Below are positions 8,169-17,670 of a stretch of DNA of 64,000 nt, piece by piece. The stretch spans positions 1 to 64,000 of the forward strand of contig CAXBPC010000012.1 in assembly GCA_963977525.1 (NCBI GenBank), written 5' to 3'. Position numbers and translations under genes: made by a program. Origin of the DNA: Ancylomarina sp963977525 (GTDB taxonomy: Bacteria > Bacteroidota > Bacteroidia > Bacteroidales > Marinifilaceae). The first letter of the stretch is position 1; every line of letters starts with the position of its first letter. Below the pieces are notes generated by a model. That model was not told where the DNA came from. It searched no databases and was given only the letters and a program-made list of their open reading frames with translations.

Positions 8169-9245
8169 ATGTCACATAAAATTGCAGTATTAGCCGGTGA
8201 TGGAATCGGTCCAGAAATCATTGAACAGGCTCGTAAAGTTATTGATGCTGTAGCAGCAAAATTCAATCACCAATTTGATTATACAGAGGCTCTTATTGGC
8301 GCTTCAGCAATCGATGCGGTAGGAAATCCTTATCCAGATGAAACTCACGAACTTTGTATGAATTCAGATGCTGTTTTGTTCGGGGCTATTGGAGACCCGA
8401 AATATGATAACGATCCGAATGCAAAAGTGCGCCCAGAACAAGGTTTGTTAAAGATGCGTCAGAAGTTAGGCTTGTATGCCAACCTTAGACCATTGGAGCC
8501 TTTTAAGTCTCTATTGCACAAGTCACCATTGAAAACAGAATTGCTTGAAGGAGTTAACTTCTTATGTATTCGTGAATTGACAGGTGGTATTTATTTTGGT
8601 CGTCCACAAGGTCGTTCGGAAGATGGCAAAACGGCTTATGATACTTGTGTTTACACAGCCGAAGAAGTAGAACGTATTCTTCGTTTGGGATTTGAATTTG
8701 CAGGCAAGCGTAGAAAGAAATTGACTGTAGTTGATAAAGCTAATGTATTAGCGACATCACGTTTGTGGAGAGAAATTGCTCAGAAAATGGAACCTGAATA
8801 TCCTGAAATTGAAGTGGAATATATGTTCGTTGATAACGCAGCCATGCAGATTATCACTTGGCCAAAGCGTTTCGATGTGATGGTTACAGAGAATATGTTT
8901 GGTGATATCTTAACTGATGAGGCTAGCGTTATTTCTGGCTCATTGGGAATGTTGCCTTCAGCGTCTATAGGTGTACATACTTCCGTTTTTGAGCCTATCC
9001 ATGGTTCTTATCCTCAGGTGGCAGGGCAAAATATTGCGAATCCAGGCGCTACGGTTCTTTCTGCCGCTATGATGTTGGATCATGCTTTTGGAATGAAACA
9101 GGAAGCTGAATTGATTCGTACGGCAGTAGAAAAATCGATAGATGAAAATATAGTCACCGAAGATCTAGCTGAAGGAGGGAAAGCATATTCTACTTCGGAA
9201 GTTGGAGATTGGTTAGCTGATTTTGTAAAAAAATATAGTTTGTAG
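8169..9245 (+). CDS. leuB: 3-Isopropylmalate dehydrogenase
   Basis: Oxidises and decarboxylates 3-isopropylmalate to 2-oxoisocaproate using NAD+, the last leucine-specific step before transamination. At 358 residues it matches the family. It shows AVLAGDGIGPEI at the N-terminus, the substrate arginines in RPEQGLLKMRQKLGLYANLRP, CIRELTGGIYFGRP, and the metal/NAD region MFGDILTDEASVI and EPIHGSYP. The ATG at 8169 follows ACAAAAAATAACAAAAC. Last gene of the leu operon. Confidence 0.96.
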   Translation: MSHKIAVLAGDGIGPEIIEQARKVIDAVAAKFNHQFDYTEALIGASAIDAVGNPYPDETHELCMNSDAVLFGAIGDPKYDNDPNAKVRPEQGLLKMRQKLGLYANLRPLEPFKSLLHKSPLKTELLEGVNFLCIRELTGGIYFGRPQGRSEDGKTAYDTCVYTAEEVERILRLGFEFAGKRRKKLTVVDKANVLATSRLWREIAQKMEPEYPEIEVEYMFVDNAAMQIITWPKRFDVMVTENMFGDILTDEASVISGSLGMLPSASIGVHTSVFEPIHGSYPQVAGQNIANPGATVLSAAMMLDHAFGMKQEAELIRTAVEKSIDENIVTEDLAEGGKAYSTSEVGDWLADFVKKYSL

Positions 9246-9340
9246 TTAGTCTTGCTCAGAGGGTGTGATTCTACCGAATTAACATCAGAATCTATCTTCA
9301 AAAATGTAGAAACTACTAACATGTTAATGAGCTTGCGATT

Positions 9341-9389
9341 AAATTTCTCAGATTAATGCAAATTAAATTTGTGCTAATTTGAGAAATTT
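9341..9389. repeat. Imperfect 23-bp inverted repeat after leuB
   Basis: Arms at 9341-9363 and 9367-9389 are reverse complements except for four positions, with a 3-nt loop. The outer ten bases are perfect (AAATTTCTCA with TGAGAAATTT, one mismatch at the next base). There is no T-run. It could be a stability hairpin or a small mobile repeat. Confidence 0.5.
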
Positions 9390-9531
9390 GTGTTTAAATA
9401 TATTCCATCAATGAATTTTAATGCAAATGAGCTGAAACCGCCTGTAATCCTATCGGGCGGGGAATATACAAGATCAGAATAGGATGTAAAGAAGTAGCGC
9501 ATAGCTCGCCCAAAACTTTAGCTTTCCGCCG

Positions 9532-9613
9532 CTTTCGGAAATTGCCCGCCCGAGTTCGAGGAACCTCCGCCCAAGTTCGAGGAACCTCCGCCCGATTTGG
9601 AAATTGCCCGCCC
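9532..9613. repeat. GC-rich 21-bp tandem repeat
   Basis: AGTTCGAGGAACCTCCGCCC occurs identically at 9553-9572 and 9574-9593. It is flanked on both sides by a variant containing GGAAATTGCCCGCCC (about 9537-9551 and 9599-9613), making four units of 20-21 bp. It is strikingly GC-rich against AT-rich surroundings and sits about 120 bp before the DUF6377 gene. Each unit partly folds on itself (TTCGAGGAA). Confidence 0.65.
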
Positions 9614-9731
9614 ATTTTCGCTGATTGCTAAGCTGAATAAATTAGGTGTTCGCCGTAAAAAAATGAATGTCATCTGCCTTAATTATTCTATTTTTATGCT
9701 TTCCTATATTCATTATTATATTGAATTCAAT

Positions 9732-11336
9732 ATGCCAAGAGTATTTATTTTATTAATATCTTTTTTATTTGTTCTAAGTCAGGAGAGCCTTGCGCAATCA
9801 ACTTATGAGGAGCAGTTAGATGATTATATATTAGAACGAACGGAAATTGATTCTCTTAAAAAGGAGAGAATTAAAGCTCTAAGTATAGATTTGAAGAGGA
9901 TTAGAGAAAAAAACGATTCCAATCTGGAATTCAAATCACTCATTAATAATGTGAAAGCCTACGAGTATTTCGTTTACGATTCGGCCTTTAAATATGCTCA
10001 AGCTGCCAATCGAATGGCTTATGAGTTGAAAGATCTAGAGAAGATTGCTGAATCTAAATCGAAGCTCAGTTTAATTATGCTCCTAAAAGGCTTGTATACT
10101 TCCTCAATAGATACAATCAATTCAGTTCAATCTCAATATTTATCTAAGGAAAAAAGAAGGAAATTCTACAGTACTGCCTATCGTGCTTATTACGATTTGT
10201 CGGGCTATTCACGAGATAAACACTACAGCGAAGCTTATAAGAAATTAGGACACTTTTATAGTCAGAAGCTGATTGACGAATTTCAAGAACCATCTTTTGA
10301 AAAGTTATTGGGCTTGGCTCTACAGAGTATGGTAAATGACAAATTGTATCAGGCTGAAGACTATTATCTTGATTTATTGAACCGATTCAAGCTGAATAAT
10401 CACGAAACGGCGATTGTAACATCAGGATTGGGATTTATATATTCTGATAGAGGTGAGATTGAAAAGGCTAAAGCGTATTTGATGCAAGCGAGTATTGCTG
10501 ATATAAAATCTGCAACCAAGGAAACAACAGCTTGTCGTTCCTTGGCAGAACTGTTCTACAAAGAGGGGAATATTGACAAGGCTTATCAGTACATTCTTTT
10601 GGCTAAAGCCGATGCTGATTTTTATGGATCGGAGCAGCGAAAGTTTGAAATTTCTTACACTTTGCCTTTAATTGAATCCGCTCGTTTTCAGAAGTTGAAT
10701 AAGGAAAAAAAGATGATTACAATGACAATTCTTATTGTTGGAATCATCAGTTTACTTGTTTTGGTTTTCCTAATAGTTATTCTTCGTCAGTTGAAGAAAC
10801 TTCGTCAGGCTCGTTTGGAAATTGAGTTGAGTAATAAAAACCTGACTCATTTGAATGAATTACTTCGAGAAGCTAGCCGTATTAAAGAAGAGTATATTGG
10901 TTATTATTTCAACTTTAGTTCGCAATACATCGATAAGCTTGAAGATTTTAAGAAGAGTATATCACGACAGTTGATCACCAAATCGTATGATAATATTGAG
11001 CAGGAGCTGAAGAAATACAATTCGAAGAATGAACGGAGACGTCTATTCGAAGATTTTGATAGAATCTTCTTAAAGCTATTCCCTGATTTTGTACAAGGCT
11101 TCAATTTACTTTTCGATGAAAAGGACGGCATACATTTAAAGGACAATTTATTTCTTAATACCGATCTTCGTATTTTTGCATTGATTCGAATAGGTGTAGC
11201 CGATAGTGAGAAGATCGCTAGCATATTAAATCTCTCAGTCAATACCATTTATACTTATAAAACTAAAATCAGAAATCGCTCCATCTATCCCAACGAGGAA
11301 TTCGATTTAAAGGTGATGGCGATTAAGTCAGTTTAA
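9732..11336 (+). CDS. DUF6377-family membrane-bound regulator
   Basis: A Bacteroidota-specific putative signalling protein of 534 residues from ATG 9732. Frames open upstream, but this start gives a clean signal peptide (MPRVFILLISFLFVLS, cleavage near SLAQS). Then come TPR-like helical repeats (about residues 30-320), a membrane segment (about 330-352, TILIVGIISLLVLVFLIVIL), a charged coiled stretch, and a C-terminal helix-turn-helix-like region (ILNLSVNTIYTYKTKIRNRS). Family members are thought to sense outside the membrane and act on DNA inside, often near polysaccharide-use genes; the target here is unknown. The C-terminal DNA-binding role is inference. Confidence 0.8.
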   Translation: MPRVFILLISFLFVLSQESLAQSTYEEQLDDYILERTEIDSLKKERIKALSIDLKRIREKNDSNLEFKSLINNVKAYEYFVYDSAFKYAQAANRMAYELKDLEKIAESKSKLSLIMLLKGLYTSSIDTINSVQSQYLSKEKRRKFYSTAYRAYYDLSGYSRDKHYSEAYKKLGHFYSQKLIDEFQEPSFEKLLGLALQSMVNDKLYQAEDYYLDLLNRFKLNNHETAIVTSGLGFIYSDRGEIEKAKAYLMQASIADIKSATKETTACRSLAELFYKEGNIDKAYQYILLAKADADFYGSEQRKFEISYTLPLIESARFQKLNKEKKMITMTILIVGIISLLVLVFLIVILRQLKKLRQARLEIELSNKNLTHLNELLREASRIKEEYIGYYFNFSSQYIDKLEDFKKSISRQLITKSYDNIEQELKKYNSKNERRRLFEDFDRIFLKLFPDFVQGFNLLFDEKDGIHLKDNLFLNTDLRIFALIRIGVADSEKIASILNLSVNTIYTYKTKIRNRSIYPNEEFDLKVMAIKSV

Positions 11337-11360
11337 ATGAGAATTTAAAGAGTTTATATT

Positions 11361-12938
11361 TTATAGCAGAGCTAATATTTTAGACCTGCTATCATGATTA
11401 ATTAAGTTGCTTCTATCGAGATATAGTTTCCTCAAAGCTTTTAATGAAATATCAAGGCAATGATCTCTATATTTTATAGCTTCCTCCGTAGAAATATCAT
11501 TAACTCCATGAACCAATATACTTCTGGTGTTGTAATACTTAATGATTTCCTTTTGTATTTTAAGTCTTTCTTCTTCAGTTTTACCCAACAGTTTTGCTAT
11601 TGAAATGGAAATTCTAAAACTTAGTTCAGCATTTCCTCCGAATAAATTTTCCCAAGCAATTATTGTATCAACAAATCCGTCAATAGGATTAGTTCTTTCA
11701 TTTATAGCTGATAAAATGCGTCGTATAGCTATTCTGATTTTTGTATCATCAACATCTTTAAGCTTTTTACTCCACTTCATGATGCTTTCAGTGTTATTAT
11801 CTAATATATAAGAGCTGACTGGTGAACGAGGATCAGGTCGCCATGATAGGTTGGTACCTATAGTTATTGGATCAAAAATCATAGTCCATGCCGAATGGAG
11901 ACCAACGGGTGGGGTTCTTTCACAAGCAAGTGCAAAGCACAAGCAAATGTTCTCTTCAATTTTAGCTAGATTTTCTCTTGCACCATTTAATTCTTTAGGA
12001 AATTTATTATTATTGTCATTATTGCCACCAAACTTTACCTTGTATGGATAGGTTGTCTCCAACACAAAACCTAGTTTATGGTTTTTACCATCAACAGTTG
12101 TACTGGAGGTATTATTCGGTGATAAATCTGTTATTCCATCGTGATATGGACGAAGAGTTCCCCATTCTGTTTCTATTTTCTCTATATCTTTCAAATAGAC
12201 GTTGTTAAAACCAATGAAAACTGGGACATTAACGACTTCTCCGTTTGCACATCTTCGTATTAAATTTAATGTGTATTCTGCAGCTTTTGCAAATTCATCT
12301 AACGAGAAAAAACCTCTCATTCTCATCAAGTCGAATGAGTTAGTAACAAGAATGGTTGGTAATGAATATAATTGTAAGCTTCCTCCACACCCTGAAGAAG
12401 CCATGTAATAACTGCCTGTTTTTTTATCGCTATCTTCAATCTGATCAAATATTTTTGATATTGCATGATCTTTTATCAGTTCAGAACGGAGTTCTTTAGC
12501 CTCAGGTAAAAAAGATATCATTGACCATATATGCATATTTTGGTGTTGATCAAAAGATCTGGATTTTCCTGACATTTTTATTAGAAGATGAGGATAGATT
12601 TTTATTGCAATTTTATAAGTAATTGCAAGTATTGGATCTTCATTATCAATGATCTTAATGCTACCTCCCATCTCTTCATGCCAGATAGTAAATGGATGTT
12701 TGTTATACCTTCCAATATCTTGGTAGTTGCTAATAATGTTATAGTCTGGATCATTTTGATCAATCCCTTCCATTCTGAGTTTTCTACAATAATCAATAAA
12801 TTGACTTAAAACAATCAGCTCTTTCTTCGATAGATTGTATTTTGAGTTTAATACTTCTTGTGCATCTTCTTCTGATATATTAAGAATGTAGGAGATGATT
12901 CTATATCCCATACTTTTTACGAAAAATGGTATTCCCAT
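11361..12938 (-). CDS. HEPN-domain protein with ApeA-like C-terminus
   Basis: A 525-residue soluble protein of no family I can name with certainty. The C-terminal third (about residues 395-500) looks like an ApeA-type HEPN domain: helical, with ERTNPIDGFVDTIIAWENLF, a helix pair, and RSILVHG, which supplies the R-x4-H motif of HEPN ribonucleases. The N-terminal two thirds (with FTIWHEEMGGSIKI and SSGCGGSLQ) are unrecognised. HEPN proteins of this kind act in anti-phage defence or RNA cleavage. It stands alone, opposite to its neighbours, with no partner nuclease or toxin. A defence role is inference. Confidence 0.6.
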   Translation of the reverse strand: MGIPFFVKSMGYRIISYILNISEEDAQEVLNSKYNLSKKELIVLSQFIDYCRKLRMEGIDQNDPDYNIISNYQDIGRYNKHPFTIWHEEMGGSIKIIDNEDPILAITYKIAIKIYPHLLIKMSGKSRSFDQHQNMHIWSMISFLPEAKELRSELIKDHAISKIFDQIEDSDKKTGSYYMASSGCGGSLQLYSLPTILVTNSFDLMRMRGFFSLDEFAKAAEYTLNLIRRCANGEVVNVPVFIGFNNVYLKDIEKIETEWGTLRPYHDGITDLSPNNTSSTTVDGKNHKLGFVLETTYPYKVKFGGNNDNNNKFPKELNGARENLAKIEENICLCFALACERTPPVGLHSAWTMIFDPITIGTNLSWRPDPRSPVSSYILDNNTESIMKWSKKLKDVDDTKIRIAIRRILSAINERTNPIDGFVDTIIAWENLFGGNAELSFRISISIAKLLGKTEEERLKIQKEIIKYYNTRSILVHGVNDISTEEAIKYRDHCLDISLKALRKLYLDRSNLINHDSRSKILALL

Positions 12939-13268
12939 ATCTATTTCAGTTCAAATTAAAGCTTTCTAATCGGATGACTAAATTAACTTAATTATGGCTA
13001 ATAAAACCATGTTAGGATTATTTCATTATATGCTAATAGTTCCCCTAATTGATCGATAACTTGACTTGAATATCGAATATTTCTTAAAAAACACTTTTAT
13101 ATCGTCTGTATTTTATAGAATTGTAAATTCTATTAATTCGCAAGTTATGAGGATTTTAATACTTTGTATTTTCAATTATCGTCTATATATTGGTTTATAT
13201 TTTAGTTATTGGATATCGAATGTTCTTATTTTGATTATCGAAAACAATCAAAATCAAATTATAAACTC
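12939..13268. other. Divergent promoter region between HEPN gene and GH97 gene
   Basis: 330 bp of AT-rich DNA separating divergent genes, so promoters for both should be here. I see partial matches (TATATTGG near 13188 for the plus strand), but no complete TTTG/TAnnTTTG pair. No gene is supported. Confidence 0.4.
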
Positions 13269-15347
13269 ATGAACATCAAAAGACTTTTATTTGGCTTGGT
13301 CATTCTGACAGCTGCCATGGTTTCTTGTAATGGCAATATGCAAAAACAAGAGCTTAAATCACCTGATGGAAAAATTGCAATTACTGTCAATCTTGAAAGT
13401 GGTCAGCCAGCTTATCAGGTTAATTACAATGGAAAATCAGTTATTGATCCTTCAACATTGGGTTTCGATTTTACCAATATGCCTGCCATCAAGTCGGGCT
13501 GGGAAATTGTATCTGCAAAACAAACAAGCAGCAATTCGACATGGGAAATGCCTTGGGGAGAAAAGCGGGTGGTTGAAGATCACTTTAATCAACTTATTGT
13601 GGCTTTAGTTGAAAAAGAAGCTCCCAATAGAATAATGAATCTGGAGTTTAAAGCCTATAATGATGGGATAGGTTTTAGATATGACTTTCCTGAGCAAGAA
13701 GCTATGAAAGAGCTTTTGATTGCTGAGGAAAACACACAGTTTAATTTAACTGGCGATCATAAGGTTTGGTGGATTCCTGGAGACTGGGATATTTACGAAC
13801 ATCTTTATAATACAACAAAATTTTCTGAGATTGATGCGACTAAATTACGTGGTCATGCAAGTCTAGCTCAAACTTCTATTCCAAATAATGCCGTAAATAC
13901 GCCTGTTAGTATGAAAACTAAGGACGGAATTTATTTGAGTTTTCATGAAGCTAACCTAACTGACTATGCAGGTATGACTCTTAAGGTTGATACGGCAAAT
14001 ATGAATATGGTTTCTACTTTGGTAGGATCAGAGAGAACAAAGTATAAGGTGAAACGATCTTTGCCATTCCAGACACCTTGGAGAACTATTCAAATTGCTG
14101 AGAAAGCTGGAGATTTAATTGAATCAGATTTAATTATAAACCTGAATGAGCCCAACAAGATTGGTGATGTTTCTTATTTCACACCGATGAAGTATGTTGG
14201 TATATGGTGGGATATGCATCTTGGAACCAAAACTTGGGATAAAGCGAGTGGTAATCATGGCGCGACTACTGAGTATGCAAAAGAATTGATCGATTTTGCA
14301 TCAGAAAATAATATTGGAGGTATTCTGGTTGAAGGCTGGAATACGGGTTGGGAACACTGGATTGGTTTTGAAGATCGCGAAGGCGTATTCGATTTTGTGA
14401 CTTCATACGATGATTATGACCTACCTGAAGTTGTTCGATATGGTAAAGAAAAAGGTGTGGAACTGATTATGCATCATGAGACGTCTGCTGCACCTCGAAC
14501 TTACGATCAACAACTGGATACAGCTTACCATTTGATGAACTCATTGGGCATCCATTCTGTTAAGACAGGCTATGTGGGTAAGCTAATCCCTAAAGGAGAA
14601 TATCACCACGGACAATGGATGGTGAATCACTACCGTCGTGCGTTGGAAATGGGTGCCAAATATAAGGTTGCAGTTAATGCACACGAACCGATTAAGGCAA
14701 CAGGTTTACGTCGAACTTACCCTAATGCTATTTCTCGTGAAGGATTACGCGGACAAGAATTTAACGCATGGTCTAACGATGGGGGTAACCCAGCAGAACA
14801 CCTTCCAATCGTAGCTTTTACACGTATGCTTGCAGGACCTATTGATTACACGCCAGGAATTTTTAATATCAAATTGAAACCTCATAAAGCCAATAACCAG
14901 GTGAATACAACTTTGGCTCACCAATTAGCTTTGTATGTGGTATTGAATAGCCCAATTCAGATGGTTCCCGATTTAATTGAGAATTATAAAGGACATCCTG
15001 CTTTTCAGTTTATACGAGATGTTGTGGTTAATTGGGAGAAGACAAAAGTGTTGAATGGTGAAATAGGAGAGTTTGTAACCATTGCTCGACAAGACAGAGC
15101 ATCGAATAATTGGTTTGTAGGTGCTATTAGTGATGAGAATGCCAGAGATTTAAACATTAAATTTGATTTTCTTCCAAAAGGCAAAAAGTATCAAGCTATT
15201 TTATATTTAGATGGTGATAAAGCACATTGGAGTGATAACCCAACCGATTATAAAATTGAAAAGACAAGTGTAGATTCTCAGTCATCATTAGACTTACATC
15301 TTGCAGCTGGTGGTGGTGCAGCAATCAGTTTGATTGAAATTAAATGA
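13269..15347 (+). CDS. GH97 family glycoside hydrolase (SusB-like alpha-glucosidase), lipoprotein
   Basis: Outer-surface or periplasmic alpha-glucosidase of family GH97. From ATG 13269 (692 residues) it begins with a lipoprotein signal, MNIKRLLFGLVILTAAMVSC, with the lipobox cysteine at about residue 20. An N-terminal beta-sandwich (about residues 30-285), a TIM barrel (about 290-570) and a C-terminal beta domain follow. Barrel signatures: GGILVEGWNTGWEHW, LIMHHETSAA, NAHEPIKATG and GLRGQEFNAW. The glutamates in HHE, HEP and GQE match those I recall for the inverting SusB-type enzymes. No SusCD pair is adjacent, so the substrate is not deducible from context. Confidence 0.9.
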   Translation: MNIKRLLFGLVILTAAMVSCNGNMQKQELKSPDGKIAITVNLESGQPAYQVNYNGKSVIDPSTLGFDFTNMPAIKSGWEIVSAKQTSSNSTWEMPWGEKRVVEDHFNQLIVALVEKEAPNRIMNLEFKAYNDGIGFRYDFPEQEAMKELLIAEENTQFNLTGDHKVWWIPGDWDIYEHLYNTTKFSEIDATKLRGHASLAQTSIPNNAVNTPVSMKTKDGIYLSFHEANLTDYAGMTLKVDTANMNMVSTLVGSERTKYKVKRSLPFQTPWRTIQIAEKAGDLIESDLIINLNEPNKIGDVSYFTPMKYVGIWWDMHLGTKTWDKASGNHGATTEYAKELIDFASENNIGGILVEGWNTGWEHWIGFEDREGVFDFVTSYDDYDLPEVVRYGKEKGVELIMHHETSAAPRTYDQQLDTAYHLMNSLGIHSVKTGYVGKLIPKGEYHHGQWMVNHYRRALEMGAKYKVAVNAHEPIKATGLRRTYPNAISREGLRGQEFNAWSNDGGNPAEHLPIVAFTRMLAGPIDYTPGIFNIKLKPHKANNQVNTTLAHQLALYVVLNSPIQMVPDLIENYKGHPAFQFIRDVVVNWEKTKVLNGEIGEFVTIARQDRASNNWFVGAISDENARDLNIKFDFLPKGKKYQAILYLDGDKAHWSDNPTDYKIEKTSVDSQSSLDLHLAAGGGAAISLIEIK

Positions 15348-15374
15348 TAGATCTTTAAAAATTCGTTCATTTTT

Positions 15375-15411
15375 AATCCCAATAGTATGTGATGTACTGT
15401 TGGGATTTTTT
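15375..15411 (+). terminator. Terminator after the GH97 gene
   Basis: AATCCCAA at 15375 pairs with TTGGGATT ending near 15406, with inner GTA/TAC pairing, followed by a run of Ts to 15411. Confidence 0.75.
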
Positions 15412-15415
15412 CATT

Positions 15416-15447
15416 CAAAAAAACGCCTCCGATTTCTCGAAGGCGTT
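15416..15447 (-). terminator. Terminator for the flavodiiron gene
   Basis: AACGCCT (15422-15428) and AGGCGTT (15441-15447) form a hairpin. Read on the minus strand, it is followed by a T-run (the A-run ending at 15423). It lies just past the stop of the minus-strand flavodiiron gene. Confidence 0.8.
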
Positions 15448-15472
15448 GATTCTATATTTAAGCAGTAATCTC

Positions 15473-16681
15473 TTACTGATTATCGCTATATAATTCTTTC
15501 AAACGATTCGCCATGCTTTCAGCAATTACTTCGCATTGGTCGTAGTCTTTTCCAGCAGGTGCACAAAGTGCCTCAGCAGGATCAGCAACAACTTCCCACT
15601 TAATAGCTTCAGCAAATTTGCTTAGTGTACGAACTCCTCCGCCACCCCAGGCTTTCGATCCAAAAATACCTAGTATGTGGTTTTTAACTGCCATGTTTTG
15701 CAATTCGTGAACTAGAGTTTCCATAGCTGGGAAAAGTCCACCATTGTAGGCACAAGAGCCTAATATAACACCACGGAAACGAAAAATATCGTTGATGATA
15801 TATGAAGGATGTGTCTTAGAAGCATCGTGAATTCTAATTTTCTTAATGCCACGCTTAACCAATTGACGAGCAATATTGTCAGCCATCTTTTCAGTATTAC
15901 CATACATCGATGAGAAAACGATTACAACACCTTCGTCAGTTTCGTACTTACTCCATTTGTCATATTTAGCAATGATCTCAGCAATATGAGTTCTCCAAAT
16001 AGGACCATGGGTTGCGCAAATCATTTTAATATCTAAACCAGCTAATTTCTTAAGAGCTTGCTGAGTTGGACTACCATATTTACCTACAATATTTGAGTAG
16101 TAACGGCTGATTTCTTCTTCAAGATATTCAAGATCCAATTCGTCATCGAAAATGCTACCATCTAAAGTACCAAAAGCACCAAAAGCATCACCAGAGAAAA
16201 GAATACCTTTTGTCGATTCAAATGTTACCATAGTTTCAGGCCAGTGTAACATAGGTACCATAGCAAAGTTTAGCTTGTGCTCACCTAAATCGATAGAGTC
16301 ACCTTCTTTTACTTCAAGCAAGTTTTGAGAGATACCATAAAAACCTTTCAACATTGGGAATGTCTTTTTGTTCCCAACAATCTGCATATTAGGGTAACGC
16401 TCAGTTAGTGAACGAATCGATCCTGAATGATCAGGCTCCATATGGTTCACAATTAGGTAATCAGCCTGACGACCATCTAATACCGCTTCGATATTATCAA
16501 GGTACTCATCCATAGCCCCCTTTTCAACGGTATCAACAATCGCTATTTTTTCGTCAACAATAACATACGAATTGTAAGCGACTCCCTTAGGGATAGGCCA
16601 GTAATTTTCGAAAAGATGAGTTCTTCTGTCGTTACATCCTACCCAATAAATTTTATCGCTAATGTTAACTCTATTGTGCAT
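15473..16681 (-). CDS. Flavodiiron protein (A-type flavoprotein, O2/NO reductase)
   Basis: Cytoplasmic enzyme that reduces O2 to water or NO to N2O in anaerobes. The 402-residue protein joins a metallo-beta-lactamase domain (about residues 1-250) carrying the di-iron ligands NHMEPDHSGS, MLHWPETM, FSGDAFGAFG and CATHGPIWR, to a flavodoxin domain (about 255-400) with the FMN loop SSMYGNTEKMADNIA. No rubredoxin or reductase domain is fused, so an external electron donor is needed. A Crp/Fnr regulator lies upstream on the same strand, suggesting oxygen or nitrosative-stress control. Confidence 0.95.
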   Translation of the reverse strand: MHNRVNISDKIYWVGCNDRRTHLFENYWPIPKGVAYNSYVIVDEKIAIVDTVEKGAMDEYLDNIEAVLDGRQADYLIVNHMEPDHSGSIRSLTERYPNMQIVGNKKTFPMLKGFYGISQNLLEVKEGDSIDLGEHKLNFAMVPMLHWPETMVTFESTKGILFSGDAFGAFGTLDGSIFDDELDLEYLEEEISRYYSNIVGKYGSPTQQALKKLAGLDIKMICATHGPIWRTHIAEIIAKYDKWSKYETDEGVVIVFSSMYGNTEKMADNIARQLVKRGIKKIRIHDASKTHPSYIINDIFRFRGVILGSCAYNGGLFPAMETLVHELQNMAVKNHILGIFGSKAWGGGGVRTLSKFAEAIKWEVVADPAEALCAPAGKDYDQCEVIAESMANRLKELYSDNQ

Positions 16682-16772
16682 GCTTAAAGATTTATATTTT
16701 TTGAATATTGTTTTTCGTTTCTCACTTGAAATTGAGCATGAATGATGTGATTATAAGACCACTTAATCATAC

Positions 16773-16788
16773 TTGTTCCAAAGCACAA
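16773..16788. promoter_or_regulatory. Possible Crp/Fnr-type operator upstream of the flavodiiron gene
   Basis: TTGT and ACAA are separated by 8 bases in inverted orientation (TTGTTCCAAAGCACAA), about 92 bp before the flavodiiron start and in the spacer to the Crp/Fnr gene. Spacing and half-sites resemble Crp/Fnr boxes, but one short palindrome is weak evidence. Confidence 0.3.
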
Positions 16789-16935
16789 AAGTAATATTAT
16801 TTTTTTTTCTGAAAAGGATAAAAATGTCTTTTATAAAGACGTTTCGGAATTTGAGTGAATGTAAGTCCTTATTAATCAGCTTGAGTTTGTGTTCAGTTTC
16901 TTTGCCGGCCTTATTTATAAACTTAATGAATAAGA

Positions 16936-17628
16936 TTATTGCTGCATCAGTCGCATTAAGTCCTGTCTATTTAAGATTTTAATCTCACGACGGTTGACTT
17001 CAATCATGCCTTCCTGTTCCATTTCCTTAAGACTACGAGCAAACGAAGGGCGAGTAACACCAAAGAATTGTGCCATCTCAGCTTGAGATTTTGGAAGATC
17101 AATTTTCTCTTTATCTGGTGCTGCTTGCTTTAATATGAAATTAGCTAGCTTTCCCTTTATGGTTTTAAAGCTTAAAAACAGAAGCTTTTGTGCTAGAAAC
17201 TGAGAACGGTTCGAAATAGAGTTTAAGTAATTGACGAGGAATGTTTTGTTGTCCTGAAAAAGATCTATGACAGACTGTTTATCAAGAAAAAAGATTTCAA
17301 CATCAGCATTGGCAGTCACGTTTACAGGGAACTGATTTTTTTGTCCAAAAAGAAAAGCTGAAGCAATAGGGTAGGGTGCCATTATGTCTTCAATCTTAAT
17401 CGTTTTCCCAGAAGGATCGAGCATCTCACCTTTAACACTTCCTTTAAGAACGATCATCAAGTTTTCGCAACGATCTTCGCGAAAAGCCACCATATCGCCT
17501 TTTTTATATTTACGAATACGGTATTGTATCTTTTCGATAATAAGCTCCATTTCTTCAGCTTCTATGCCTCTAAAAACGGGTGATTCTATAAGTTGTTGAC
17601 TAAGCATCTTCAATTTTTGTAAATTCAA
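16936..17628 (-). CDS. Crp/Fnr family transcriptional regulator
   Basis: A 230-residue regulator with an N-terminal cyclic-nucleotide-binding fold (about residues 15-135, with GDMVAFREDRCENLMIVLKG) and a C-terminal winged helix (about 150-225; SQAEMAQFFGVTRPSFARSL is the recognition helix region). There is no cysteine cluster of the FNR type, so it is unlikely to bind an Fe-S cluster; an HcpR-like haem- or NO-linked sensor is possible. It lies upstream of the flavodiiron gene on the same strand, 254 bp away, and probably regulates it. Confidence 0.88.
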   Translation of the reverse strand: MNLQKLKMLSQQLIESPVFRGIEAEEMELIIEKIQYRIRKYKKGDMVAFREDRCENLMIVLKGSVKGEMLDPSGKTIKIEDIMAPYPIASAFLFGQKNQFPVNVTANADVEIFFLDKQSVIDLFQDNKTFLVNYLNSISNRSQFLAQKLLFLSFKTIKGKLANFILKQAAPDKEKIDLPKSQAEMAQFFGVTRPSFARSLKEMEQEGMIEVNRREIKILNRQDLMRLMQQ

Positions 17629-17670
17629 GACTAAGATATCTTTATTTTTTTATTCGTAGGCCTGAGGAAA

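Noticed and set aside
9418..9615. Minus-strand open frame across the 21-bp repeats
   Set aside because: Its repeated residues come only from the tandem DNA repeat; no family match, no start context, and it overlaps the leader of the DUF6377 gene.
11361..13000. Toxin-antitoxin pair around the HEPN protein
   Set aside because: No MNT-type or small antitoxin gene is next to it; neighbours are a DUF6377 regulator and a GH97 enzyme.
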